From SCN-70-22 sp964637355 (GTDB lineage: Bacteria; Gemmatimonadota; Gemmatimonadetes; Gemmatimonadales; Gemmatimonadaceae): a stretch of DNA of 64,000 nucleotides. The notes beneath the pieces were generated by a model that had not been told where the DNA came from, made no database searches, and saw only the letters and a list, made by a program, of their open reading frames with translations. Below, piece by piece: positions 1 through 7,732 of the stretch. The stretch is taken from NCBI GenBank assembly GCA_964637355.1, contig CAZWVG010000003.1, positions 1-64,000 of the forward strand, given 5' to 3'. Made by a program: the position numbers and the translations under genes. Within the stretch, counting starts at the first letter, position 1. Each line of letters starts with the position of its first letter.

Positions 1-647
1 GGATCAGGATCATCGACGGGATCGGCGCCACCGAGATGCTGCACATTTTCATTAGCGCGAGCGGCGACGATGTGCGCCCCGGCTCGACGGGGCGCGTGGT
101 CCCGGGCTACGAGGCGAAGGTCGTCGACGAGGCGATGCACGAGGTCCCGGACGGCACGATCGGACGCCTCGCGGTGCGCGGCCCCACCGGGTGCCGCTAT
201 CTCGACAATATCGAACGCCAGCGCGCCTATGTGCAGCAGGGGTGGAACCTCACCGGGGATTCCTACATTCGCGATGCCGACGGCTACTTCTGGTACCAGG
301 CACGCACCGACGACATGATCATCTCCTCGGGCTACAACATCTCCGGCCCCGAGGTCGAGGGGGTGTTGCTCGAGCACCTCGCCGTACAGGAGTGCGCGGT
401 GGTCGGCGTCCCCGACGAGCAGCGCGGCCACCTCGTGAAGGCGTTCGTGGTGCTCAAGCCCGATTTCGAGCGTTCGTCGGAGATGGTGAAGAAGCTGCAG
501 GAGTGGGTGAAGGAACAGCTCGCGCCGTTCAAGTACCCACGCGCCGTGGAGTTCGTCGACAGCATGCCGCGCACCGCGACCGGCAAGCTGCAGCGCTTCG
601 TCCTCCGTGATCGCGAAACCGAGCGCGCGCGGGGAGGGAGTGCATGA
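1..647 (+). CDS. Aryl-CoA ligase (2-aminobenzoate/benzoate-CoA ligase type), C-terminal part
   Basis: The gene enters from the left edge; the first complete codon is at position 3. It encodes the last ~215 residues of an ANL-superfamily acyl/aryl-CoA ligase, which activates a carboxylate to its AMP ester and then to the CoA thioester. Visible are DGIGATE (the acyl-adenylate A5-type motif), GSTGRVVPGYEAKVVDE, a GDSYIRDADGYFWYQAR segment carrying the ATP-ribose aspartate, the hinge region with DDMIISSGYNISGPEVE, and near the end TATGKLQR with the catalytic lysine of the adenylation step. The wording resembles the 2-aminobenzoate/benzoate-CoA ligases rather than acetyl-CoA synthetases. It overlaps the RidA gene by 4 bases (ATGA), so the two are translationally coupled. 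The exact substrate cannot be read from this fragment; anthranilate is an inference from the RidA neighbour. Confidence 0.88.
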   Translation, partial: IRIIDGIGATEMLHIFISASGDDVRPGSTGRVVPGYEAKVVDEAMHEVPDGTIGRLAVRGPTGCRYLDNIERQRAYVQQGWNLTGDSYIRDADGYFWYQARTDDMIISSGYNISGPEVEGVLLEHLAVQECAVVGVPDEQRGHLVKAFVVLKPDFERSSEMVKKLQEWVKEQLAPFKYPRAVEFVDSMPRTATGKLQRFVLRDRETERARGGSA

Positions 648-1060
648 CCGACGATCGGTCGCTCCCCTCCCCTGTCCTCCCCGACGGCTGGCCGCGACCG
701 TCGGGGTATTCGAACGCCGTCTCGGCGCGCGGACGCATCGTCGTCACCGCCGGACAGATCGGTTGGGATCCGCGCAGCATGACGATCGAGTCGGACGACT
801 TCGCGACGCAGTGCGCCCAAGCGTTCCGCAACATCGTCGATGTCCTCGCGGCCGCCGGCGCATCTACCGACCACCTCGTGCGTCTCACCTGGTACGTCAC
901 GAGTCGCGACGAGTACATCGCTTCGCTGCGCGAGGTTGGGCGTGCGTATCGCGAGATCGTCGGGCGCAACTTCCCGGCGATGGCCGTGGTGATCGTGGCG
1001 GGACTCGTCGAACCGAGGGCGAAGGTCGAGATCGAGGCGACGGCGATCGTCCCGGAGTGA
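644..1060 (+). CDS. RidA/YjgF/Rid family enamine deaminase-like protein
   Basis: 138 residues, normal length for the RidA superfamily. Members of this family form trimers, hydrolyse reactive enamine/imine intermediates or act as 2-aminomuconate deaminases in aromatic catabolism. Visible are the N-terminal YSNAVSARGRIVVTAGQIGWD strand region, the central helix QCAQAFRNIVDVLAAAGAS followed by DHLVRLTWYV, and the C-terminal FPAMAVVIVAGLVEPRAKVEIEATAI strand. The position of the usual RidA arginine is occupied by the segment LVEPRAKVEIEA, so the catalytic type is not certain. The start ATG lies within the stop region of the upstream CoA ligase (ATGA overlap), which argues for one operon and a shared pathway, possibly degradation of an aminated aromatic acid such as anthranilate. 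Confidence 0.85.
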   Translation: MTDDRSLPSPVLPDGWPRPSGYSNAVSARGRIVVTAGQIGWDPRSMTIESDDFATQCAQAFRNIVDVLAAAGASTDHLVRLTWYVTSRDEYIASLREVGRAYREIVGRNFPAMAVVIVAGLVEPRAKVEIEATAIVPE

Positions 1061-1406
1061 TTCCCTGTGTGCGTGCGCGATCGACACGTGTAACCGTCTC
1101 GCGAATCGCTCGAGATCGAACCGAATGGGTGTTGCGTCGCGACGAAACCTGCGCAGCATTGTGACCGTTCTTCGCAGCACCGGGTCTTGAGACGAGAGAG
1201 ACACTCCGATGCGGACCTACCTTCCCACTCCTCCCGCGCTCCTCGCGCCGCTCGCGCCCGCCTTCGGCGGGCTGCCGCGCCGTGTAGACGCCTGCGCGGT
1301 CTCGACGGTTCGCCAGCGCTAGGGCGCTGGCACCTCAGAGTGGTTCGCCCGAGTGGTACGCCCGCGCCGCCCCATTGGCGACGCGCTCTCCAACGATCTT
1401 CCCTAC
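1061..1406. other. Intergenic region between RidA and MATE genes
   Basis: About 346 bases without a supported gene. Short reading frames here lack family resemblance. The only clear structure is the perfect inverted repeat at 1312-1331, listed separately. I see no convincing promoter. Confidence 0.5.
1312..1331. repeat. Perfect short inverted repeat upstream of MATE gene
   Basis: GCCAGCGC, a 4-base TAGG loop, then GCGCTGGC: an 8-bp perfect stem. No run of T follows, so it is a weak terminator at best; it could also be an operator or a leader hairpin for the MATE exporter gene that starts about 75 bases downstream. Confidence 0.45.
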
Positions 1407-2915
1407 ATGACTGATCCACATATCGCGGCCAGCGAACCGGCTGCCGCCACCATTGGTGCCACTGCCGCCGCTGCCGCCGCTGCCGCCAGGGCCGCCGACG
1501 CCGCTTCGGCGCAATCGGGCGCAGGCAGAGGCGCGCGCACCTGGCAGCTCGTGCGACAAGCCATCCGCGGCTCGCACGTCGACTACACACAGGGTGCAGT
1601 CGGTCAGGCCATCCTCCTCCTCGCCATCCCGATGGTGCTGGAGATGTCGATGGAAAGCATCTTCGCCGTCGTCGACGTCTTCTTCGTCTCGCGTCTCGGT
1701 CCACAGGCCATCGCCACGGTCGGGCTCACCGAGTCGATGCTCACGCTCATCTATACGATCGCGATGGGGCTCGGCATCGGCGCCACCGCGATGGTGTCGC
1801 GGCGTATCGGCGAGCACGACCCCGACGGGGCGTCGCGTGCGGCGATGCAGGCCATCTGGCTCGGCATCATCCTCTCGCTCGCGCTCGGCCTCACCGGTGC
1901 GATCTTCGGCCCGCAGCTCCTCATGTTGATGGGCGCGGAACCCGAGGTGGTCGCGACCGGGAGCACCTTCACGCGCATCATGCTCGGCGGGAACGCGAGC
2001 GTGCTGATGCTCTTCCTGCTCAACGCGATCTTCCGTGGGGCGGGGGACGCGGCGATCGCCATGCGCACGTTGTGGCTGGCGAACGCGCTCAACATCCTGC
2101 TCGGCCCCTGCCTCATCTTCGGGCTCGGACCGTTCCCCGAACTCGGCGTGACCGGAGCGGCGATCGCCACCACGATCGGGCGGAGCACGGGGGCGCTGTA
2201 CGCACTCACGCGCCTCCTGCGGTCGCGCGGGCGTGTGCAGCTGACGGCGCGGCACCTGCGGCTCGAACCCGCGCTCATGTGGCGGCTCCTGCGACTCTCG
2301 TCGTCGGGAACGTTCCAGATCTTCATCGGGATGGCGAGCTGGATCCTGCTCATCCGTGTGATCTCGAACTTCGGGAGCGACGCGCTGGCCGGCTACACGA
2401 TCGCCATGCGGGTGATCCTCTTCGCCCTCCTCCCCTCGTGGGGAATGAGCAATGCGGCGGCGACGATGGTGGGGCAAGCGTTAGGCGCGGGGAAACCCGA
2501 CCGCGCCGAGCGCGCGGTGTGGATCGCCGGGAAGTACAACTTCGTCTTCCTGGGGATCGTGGGGATTGCGTTCGTGACGCTGACGCCGAAGATCGTCGCG
2601 ATCTTCACGGCCGACGCGGCGGTGGCGCGCTACGGGATCGATTGCCTCCGCCTGGTGGCGATGGGCTTCGTCTTCTACGCCTACGGGATGGTGCTCACGC
2701 AGGCCTTCAACGGCGCGGGCGACACCTGGACGCCGACGATGATCAACATCGCCTGCTTCTGGTGCTTCGAGATTCCGCTGGCATGGACGCTGGCCATCAC
2801 CTTCGGCATGGGACCGCACGGTGTGTTCGTGGCGATGACGCTCGCCTACACCTCGATCGCGGTACTCAGTGCCATTCTCTTCCGACGAGGCAACTGGAAG
2901 AGGAAAACAGTTTAG
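1407..2915 (+). CDS. MATE family multidrug/cation efflux transporter
   Basis: 502 residues from the chosen ATG; an in-frame start 18 codons earlier (1353) is possible and no strong Shine-Dalgarno decides. Family: inner-membrane Na+/H+-coupled exporters with two six-helix bundles. The sequence shows the typical first helix AILLLAIPMVLEMSMESIFAVVDVFFVSRLG, the following IATVGLTESMLTLIYTIAMGLGIGATAMVSRRIGE, and the matching second-half segments NAAATMVGQALGAGKPDRAERAVW and GVFVAMTLAYTS. The roughly 50-residue N-terminal cytoplasmic tail is alanine-rich, caused by a GCC/GCT triplet tract near 1460-1490, which is outside the conserved fold. It is followed at once by an AGAAGACG repeat that separates it from the convergent TonB receptor gene. 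Substrate unknown. Confidence 0.92.
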   Translation: MTDPHIAASEPAAATIGATAAAAAAAARAADAASAQSGAGRGARTWQLVRQAIRGSHVDYTQGAVGQAILLLAIPMVLEMSMESIFAVVDVFFVSRLGPQAIATVGLTESMLTLIYTIAMGLGIGATAMVSRRIGEHDPDGASRAAMQAIWLGIILSLALGLTGAIFGPQLLMLMGAEPEVVATGSTFTRIMLGGNASVLMLFLLNAIFRGAGDAAIAMRTLWLANALNILLGPCLIFGLGPFPELGVTGAAIATTIGRSTGALYALTRLLRSRGRVQLTARHLRLEPALMWRLLRLSSSGTFQIFIGMASWILLIRVISNFGSDALAGYTIAMRVILFALLPSWGMSNAAATMVGQALGAGKPDRAERAVWIAGKYNFVFLGIVGIAFVTLTPKIVAIFTADAAVARYGIDCLRLVAMGFVFYAYGMVLTQAFNGAGDTWTPTMINIACFWCFEIPLAWTLAITFGMGPHGVFVAMTLAYTSIAVLSAILFRRGNWKRKTV

Positions 2916-2991
2916 AGAAGACGAGAAGACGAGAAGACGAGAAGACGAGGGGCGCGCTATTCTCTCCTCCTCTCGTCTTCTCGTCTTCTCG
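2916..2991. repeat. AGAAGACG tandem plus inverted repeat, copy 1
   Basis: Starting on the base after the MATE stop codon there are four exact tandem copies of the 8-mer AGAAGACG (2916-2947) followed by AG. After a ~20-base spacer the complement appears on the same strand (CTCGTCTTC repeated, 2970-2991), so the region can fold into a long hairpin. It ends 2 bases before the stop codon of the convergent receptor gene. This position suits a bidirectional terminator, but an almost identical copy lies at 39108-39180 in a divergent spacing, so it is a dispersed repeat family. Confidence 0.85.
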
Positions 2992-2993
2992 AC

Positions 2994-5348
2994 CTAGAAC
3001 TTCGTGCCGAGCGTGATGAAGACCAAACGCTTGGGACCCACCATCAACGTCTCGCGGTCGCCGCTCACCGAGAAGCCGCCGGTGCCGACGGTGCTGATGT
3101 ACTTCTCGTCGAGCAGATTGATCGCGCTCAGCTGCACGTTGATCCCCTTGAGCGCTCCAACACTCGGGAACGTGTAGCCCGCCGACGCATCAACCGTGGT
3201 GTAGGCCGGCGCGGCGATGTCGTTCAGGATGCTGAAGTAGCGCTTGTCGACGTGCCGCGCGCTCACGGAGCCGAGCAGCGCGCCGCGCGTCAGGCGAAGG
3301 GTGCTGGTGCCGAGGAGCTTCGGCGCGTCGACCACCGTCTTCCCGGCCGATGCGACTTCCGTCGTCCCGCTCCGGTAGTTGTCGTCGATCTTCGAATCGT
3401 TGTACGCCGCCGAGGTGATCCAGCTGAGCCCCTCCGCCAGCCGCAACGACACCAGCACCTCGGCGCCGCGCGTGGTCACACCGCCAACGTTCGCGAAGGA
3501 GCTCACGCACGTCGCGGTGAGCGGACAGACGGCCACGCCGATCAACCGATTGCGGTAATCGATGTTGTACAGCCCGAGCGATGCCTCGACGCGATCCTTG
3601 CGCAGGCGGACGCCCCCCTCGACCGTCGTCGCCTTCTCCGGTTTGGTGTTGTCCTTGAAGAACTGAAACGCGGTGGCGTCGGTGTTGTACACACCGCTCT
3701 GCGGCGAATAGGGATAGGCATTGACGTTCTGCGAGAAGTTGCCGAACAGTTGCCACTCCCGCGTTGTCGACCAGACGAGTCCCACCTGCGGCAGGACTCC
3801 GCCGTCGGTGGGGATGGAGACGTTGGGGCGCGCCGCGTCGCCGAACAGCGGGGCCGAAGCGTCGGTCTTGCCGTTGTTCTTGAAGTCTGCCGCGATGTAG
3901 AGGTACTTGATGCCGTACGAGAGCTTGAGCCGATCGTTGGCGAAGGCGTTCGTGTTCTGCGCGTAGACCGTGCGAGTCCCGATGTCGCCGGTGCGATCGA
4001 AGAAGAGCGCGAGCACGTTGTCGAAGTTCACCGTCGGGCCGGCATTGTAGTCCTGCAACCGCCAGGCGACGCGGCGGATGTTGGCCTCGTTCTGTTCCAG
4101 CCAGCCACCCACTTCGAGGTCGTTGTTGCCGAACTGCACGCGAGAGCGCGCGAGCACCCCCAAGCGCCGCGTGTCGTACTGCGTCTGACGGAAGTAGATC
4201 GGATCGGGGGAGAAGGCCGTCGAACCGTAGTTAGGCGCGTGCCAGTCGCCGCTTCCGAGGTTGGTGTGCAGGTACGGCTTGACGCTGAGGATCGCGCGAT
4301 CGCCGAGCTGGAAGTCGGCCGAGAGATACGCGAGGTGATCTCGGCGCGCCCCTTCGGCCGAGTAGAAGTACGCCTGGTCGGGATTCGACGAGAGCGCCGC
4401 GGCCTTGGCCGCGTTCCAGTCCGAGAACTGGTCCCAGTCGCGCCCCGATTGCTCGTAGCGTGCAAGGCTCAAGTCGGTGTAGTCCGACTCCTTCTTGTCG
4501 GCGAAATTGTAGTACGCGGTGAACTTGTGCGGGCCGGCCAGGAACTGCGCCTTCCAGTTGACCTGGTCCATCCATTGTTCGCCCGCGGCGCCAAACAGGC
4601 CGTGCTGGCCGAAGATCCCCGAGCGCGCCGGCGAGAAGCGCTGGCCGTCGCCCTTCCACTTGTCGGTGTCGTAGCGCGACAGGCTCACGTAGCTCTTGAA
4701 CGCGTTGTTCCCCACCGACATCAGGCCAGTCTCGAAGTGCAGCGCACTGCGGCGCGCATTGGCCATCCCGAACATCTGGCGCGCCGAGAACCCGCGGAGA
4801 TTCGCCGGATCGGCGCTCGTGTACTGCACGACACCACCCAGGTTGTTGCTCGACGCGGTCTGCAGTGCGCTTCCGCCCTGCGTCACCGTGGCATCGGCGA
4901 GGTTGTCCGCGTCGACGGCACGCCCGATGGAGAGACCATTGAAGTTGCCGTAGCTCATGTCGCCGAGCGTAATGCCGTCGAACGTCTGCCCGACCTGCGA
5001 GCTCTGGAAGCCACGCATCGTGATGCGGGTGGCCCACTCATAGAGGCCGAACGGGTCCGCCCCCTGCATGTTCACGCCGGGGAGTCGCTCGATCGCCTTG
5101 AGCGCCGACGTCCCCGATGGCGTCAACCGGAGGTCGAGCGCCGAGATCGCGTTGCCCGCCCGCACTTGGCCGAGTCCAGTGACTGAGCCCCGAACCTCGA
5201 TCGTGCGAAGGAGCTGCGAGGAATCGACCTTGGCGGAGTCCGCGCGCTGGGCGATCGCTGGCGAGGAGACCAGGAGGGCCAGAAGCGAAGCTCTTGTGAG
5301 AATTCGTGCGCCGAGGCGGTAGCGCGTAGTACACGAGAAGGACAGCAT
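2994..5348 (-). CDS. TonB-dependent outer-membrane receptor
   Basis: 784 residues. The start at 5348 is chosen because GGAGAG lies just upstream and the protein then begins with a signal peptide (positively charged start, then LTRASLLALLVSSPAIAQ). A longer frame to 5381 is less likely. After the signal comes a plug domain: RTIEVRGSVTGLGQVRAGNAIS, LKAIERLPGVNMQGADPFG, ITMRGFQSSQVGQTFDGI and the GGSALQTASSNNLGGVVQYTS segment. The remainder is a ~600-residue beta-barrel with alternating aromatic strands, ending LVFITLGTKF with the terminal phenylalanine expected by the BAM machinery. Such receptors import siderophores, vitamins or carbohydrates with TonB/ExbBD energy; the ligand cannot be told. 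The neighbours (patatin lipase divergently, MATE convergently) do not fix the substrate. Confidence 0.93.
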   Translation of the reverse strand: MLSFSCTTRYRLGARILTRASLLALLVSSPAIAQRADSAKVDSSQLLRTIEVRGSVTGLGQVRAGNAISALDLRLTPSGTSALKAIERLPGVNMQGADPFGLYEWATRITMRGFQSSQVGQTFDGITLGDMSYGNFNGLSIGRAVDADNLADATVTQGGSALQTASSNNLGGVVQYTSADPANLRGFSARQMFGMANARRSALHFETGLMSVGNNAFKSYVSLSRYDTDKWKGDGQRFSPARSGIFGQHGLFGAAGEQWMDQVNWKAQFLAGPHKFTAYYNFADKKESDYTDLSLARYEQSGRDWDQFSDWNAAKAAALSSNPDQAYFYSAEGARRDHLAYLSADFQLGDRAILSVKPYLHTNLGSGDWHAPNYGSTAFSPDPIYFRQTQYDTRRLGVLARSRVQFGNNDLEVGGWLEQNEANIRRVAWRLQDYNAGPTVNFDNVLALFFDRTGDIGTRTVYAQNTNAFANDRLKLSYGIKYLYIAADFKNNGKTDASAPLFGDAARPNVSIPTDGGVLPQVGLVWSTTREWQLFGNFSQNVNAYPYSPQSGVYNTDATAFQFFKDNTKPEKATTVEGGVRLRKDRVEASLGLYNIDYRNRLIGVAVCPLTATCVSSFANVGGVTTRGAEVLVSLRLAEGLSWITSAAYNDSKIDDNYRSGTTEVASAGKTVVDAPKLLGTSTLRLTRGALLGSVSARHVDKRYFSILNDIAAPAYTTVDASAGYTFPSVGALKGINVQLSAINLLDEKYISTVGTGGFSVSGDRETLMVGPKRLVFITLGTKF

Positions 5349-5491
5349 TTTCTCTCCGGAGATTGAAGGATCGTCGCGCATGACACCGCACTGGCGACAT
5401 CTTCTCCGGATCTGGTAACGGACCGGCGACGGTCTGCCGAGTCGTTAGGTATCAAGGCTGGCACAGGAACGCCCTCATTCCGACCTCTTCC

Positions 5492-6667
5492 ATGACCCGA
5501 GTGCTGCGACCCACCCCGATCACCGAAGATCTCGCGCTCGTGTTGGGCGGCGGTGGCGCGCGCGGTGCGTACCAGGCGGGACTCCTGCGACAGATCGCGC
5601 GGCGCTACCCGCACCTGCGCATCCCGATCCTCGTCGGGGTGTCGGCCGGCGCAGTCAATACCATCCACCTCGCGGCGCATCGGGGAAACTTCGAGGAGTC
5701 GACCGATGCCCTCGTTAGGCATTGGCTCTCCCTCTCCCCGGAACAGGTCTACCGCGTCGACGCCCGCTCGCTCCTCAATAACGTCATCCGCTCGAGCTAC
5801 GGCCTCCTCTCGGGCGACGCGGGAGAGCGCGAACGCGCCCGCGGAATGGTCGACACCACGCCGCTCCGCGACTTCCTCGAGCGCACGCTCGAGCGCGATC
5901 CCGACGGGTCGCTTCCCGGCATCCGGCACAACCTCGAGCGCGGCACCCTCAACGCCGTCGCCCTCAGCGCCACCAGCTACACCACCGGCGAATCCGTGAC
6001 GTGGGTCGAAGGGCGACGCCCCGTGCTCTGGGAACGCCCGCAGCGCCGAAGCGAAGCGGTGCGCCTTGGCGTCGATCACGTGCTCGCGTCGGCCGCGCTC
6101 CCGATCTTCTTCCCGGCCGAACGCGTGGGACATCAATGGTTCGGCGACGGCGGCATTCGCCTCACCGCGCCTCTCTCCCCAGCCCTCCACCTGGGCGCCT
6201 CTCGCATCATCACCATCTCCACCCGCTCGATCGACTCCAAGGTCATCGACAGCACTGAAGACCCGATCTACCCGCCGCCGGCCCAGGTACTCGGCACGCT
6301 CTACAACGCCGTCTTCCTCGACGTCATCGACCAGGACGTTATCCGGATGGACATGATCAACCGGCTGGTGAAGCGCATGCCACCGGAGAAGCGGGAGGGG
6401 ATGCGGGTGATCGACATCCTCGTGATGCGCCCCTCGGTCGACCTGGGGCAGCTGGCGCGTGAATATGAGCCCCGGCTCCCTCGGGTCTTTCGCTTTCTCA
6501 CCCGCGGCCTCGGTACTCGTAAGTCCACCAGCCCCGACCTTCTCTCGCTGGTCATGTTCCAGGAGGACTTCTTGCGACGGGTCATCGCCCTGGGGGAGGA
6601 GGACGCCGAGCGCCACCACTCACGGATCGCCGCCTTCATCGAGGGGTCGGCAGATATCGCGGTCTGA
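5492..6667 (+). CDS. Patatin-like phospholipase family protein
   Basis: 391 residues. Patatin enzymes are serine acyl hydrolases with a Ser-Asp dyad. The oxyanion-hole glycine run GGGGARGAYQAG is at residues 19-30, the nucleophile elbow GVSAGA has Ser51, and the DGG motif with the catalytic aspartate is in WFGDGGIRLTAPLSPALHLGA. No signal peptide is seen, so a cytoplasmic or membrane-associated enzyme is likely. The C-terminal ~150 residues (MDMINRLVKRMPPEKREG onwards) form a family-specific tail. The gene is transcribed divergently from the TonB receptor with ~140 bases between. A role in phospholipid or triglyceride turnover is expected from the family; the substrate is unknown. Confidence 0.92.
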   Translation: MTRVLRPTPITEDLALVLGGGGARGAYQAGLLRQIARRYPHLRIPILVGVSAGAVNTIHLAAHRGNFEESTDALVRHWLSLSPEQVYRVDARSLLNNVIRSSYGLLSGDAGERERARGMVDTTPLRDFLERTLERDPDGSLPGIRHNLERGTLNAVALSATSYTTGESVTWVEGRRPVLWERPQRRSEAVRLGVDHVLASAALPIFFPAERVGHQWFGDGGIRLTAPLSPALHLGASRIITISTRSIDSKVIDSTEDPIYPPPAQVLGTLYNAVFLDVIDQDVIRMDMINRLVKRMPPEKREGMRVIDILVMRPSVDLGQLAREYEPRLPRVFRFLTRGLGTRKSTSPDLLSLVMFQEDFLRRVIALGEEDAERHHSRIAAFIEGSADIAV

Positions 6668-6699
6668 AGCTGGCGAACTGGGCCATTTGAATTGACCGC

Positions 6700-6726
6700 T
6701 AAAGTTTTTCGGACTGGGGCCGACAC
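6700..6726 (+). promoter_or_regulatory. Candidate sigma-28 (FliA) promoter
   Basis: TAAAGTTT (6700-6707), exactly 11 bases, then GCCGACAC (6719-6726). The textbook FliA consensus is TAAAGTTT-N11-GCCGATAA, so 14 of 16 specified bases match with perfect spacing. It lies about 107 bases upstream of a small gene whose product looks like a flagellar rod/hook protein, which makes a chance match less likely. Confidence 0.75.
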
Positions 6727-6832
6727 TCTTACTCAGAGGTGTACCCGGTCCGTCCATCGGCGCCGGCGGCACTGACGCACCGCCAGCGCTCCGGGGGGAT
6801 CGGGGCGCTCACCTGCAGACAGGAGGGCATGC

Positions 6833-7129
6833 ATGGCCATCAACGCTATCTCAAGTTCTCTCAACGCCATTCAGCGCCAGAGCGCCGCGATGGATCGCGC
6901 TGCCGACAAGGTTGCGCGCGCGACCACGTCGAACGTCGCTGAGGCGCCCACCAACGCGCAGGACGCCGATGCGCTGGCATCGCAGGAAACCGGTCTGATC
7001 GACGGTACCGTCGAGATGATGGTGTCCAAGCGCATGTTCACCGCCGCTCTCCGCATGGCCGCCACGGCCAACGAGGGGATCGGCGAGGCGCTCCGACTGG
7101 GCGGATACGACAGCGCGCAGGCGGCCTGA
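6833..7129 (+). CDS. Flagellar rod/hook-like mini-protein (N- and C-terminal helices only)
   Basis: 98 residues with a strong AGGAGGG at 6821-6827, five bases before the ATG. The N-terminal helix (INAISSSLNAIQRQSAAMDRAADKVARATT) resembles the N-terminal motif of FlgB/FlgC/FlgG-type axial proteins, in which an amphipathic helix with a regular small-residue/Asn pattern leads into a short loop. The C-terminal helix (GTVEMMVSKRMFTAALRMAATANEGIGEALRLG) resembles their conserved C-terminal helix. The usual central domain is missing, leaving ~30 polar residues. The near-consensus sigma-28 promoter upstream supports membership of the flagellar regulon. No other flagellar gene is in the window. It could be a cap, adaptor or regulator of the rod, or a diverged remnant; no function is established from sequence alone. 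Confidence 0.7.
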   Translation: MAINAISSSLNAIQRQSAAMDRAADKVARATTSNVAEAPTNAQDADALASQETGLIDGTVEMMVSKRMFTAALRMAATANEGIGEALRLGGYDSAQAA

Positions 7130-7584
7130 AGGGGGGCGTAGCCGAGGCAGGTCGCCCGGGGGCGCTCGCGCCTCGACCTCGAGGGCGCGAACGAGAATGA
7201 CCGCAGGACCGTAGTCGCTGCCGAAAATCCGATGCTCGTCCGCGATGCCGCCGGTTCAGCCCCAGTGCTGGATCGGCGCTCGTTTTTTCGTCGAGATCGC
7301 CCGGGCTCTTGTCCTGGTCGCATTGCGAGGTCTGCGCGGCGCGAGGCGGAATTCCCGCGCTGAGAGGTGTTGCGTTTTGCAGCGTCGAACATGAACGACG
7401 TTCATGCAGGACGCGAGCGACACTGTTGAACTCGCCATACCGAGCCGTCGGCGATCGCCCACGCGTTGGGTGGCGATTCCCGCCCCGTCGCTCGCTCGAC
7501 GAACCAGCGCAAATGATTACAGCTTAGGAACTTACGAGGCAGATCGCGGTGAATTTTCGTTGCATCTGCGTCGAGGGACGCCGG
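7130..7584. other. Non-coding stretch before the PEP-CTERM gene
   Basis: About 455 bases with no supported gene. Frames here have no recognisable motif. The distal part (about 7500-7560) is visibly more AT-rich than its surroundings and sits just upstream of the sigma-54 type promoter, a normal place for an activator-binding site, but I cannot define one. Confidence 0.4.
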
Positions 7585-7600
7585 CGGCACGTCACGTGCT
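7585..7600 (+). promoter_or_regulatory. Candidate sigma-54 (-24/-12) promoter
   Basis: CGGCACG, four bases, then GTGCT. Against the RpoN consensus TGGCACG-N4-TTGCW only the first base of each box differs; the invariant GG (7586-7587) and GC (7598-7599) are exactly 12 bases apart. It lies about 130 bases before the start of a PEP-CTERM protein gene, and PEP-CTERM genes are often RpoN-dependent under PrsK/PrsR-type two-component control (known from the family, not seen here). Confidence 0.6.
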
Positions 7601-7605
7601 TCTGT

Positions 7606-7620
7606 GATGTGTCGCACATC
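7606..7620. promoter_or_regulatory. Palindrome at the predicted transcription start
   Basis: GATGTG-TCG-CACATC, a perfect 6-bp inverted repeat with a 3-base centre, overlaps the start point expected from the sigma-54 promoter. A partial copy (CCGATGTGCG) recurs near 7670. It could be an operator or just a small hairpin in the leader. Confidence 0.35.
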
Positions 7621-7732
7621 GGGGACGAATGACCGTTGGCCTGAACGGGGTCTCGTGGCGGTGATTCTATCCGATGTGCGCCACCCGATCATTTCGGCCG
7701 TCGCTTCCTTCACCTGCGTCCAGAGTCGCTCC

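Noticed and set aside
36..38. ATG at 36 as the start of the CoA ligase
   Set aside because: The reading frame is open to the window edge and the upstream codons (RIIDGIGATE) belong to the conserved core, so the gene is simply cut by the window.
1335..2477. 380-codon minus-strand frame opposite the MATE gene
   Set aside because: Shadow; the plus strand has convincing membrane helices and family motifs.
3252..5186. 644-codon plus-strand frame opposite the TonB receptor
   Set aside because: Same shadow effect; no start signal or motif.
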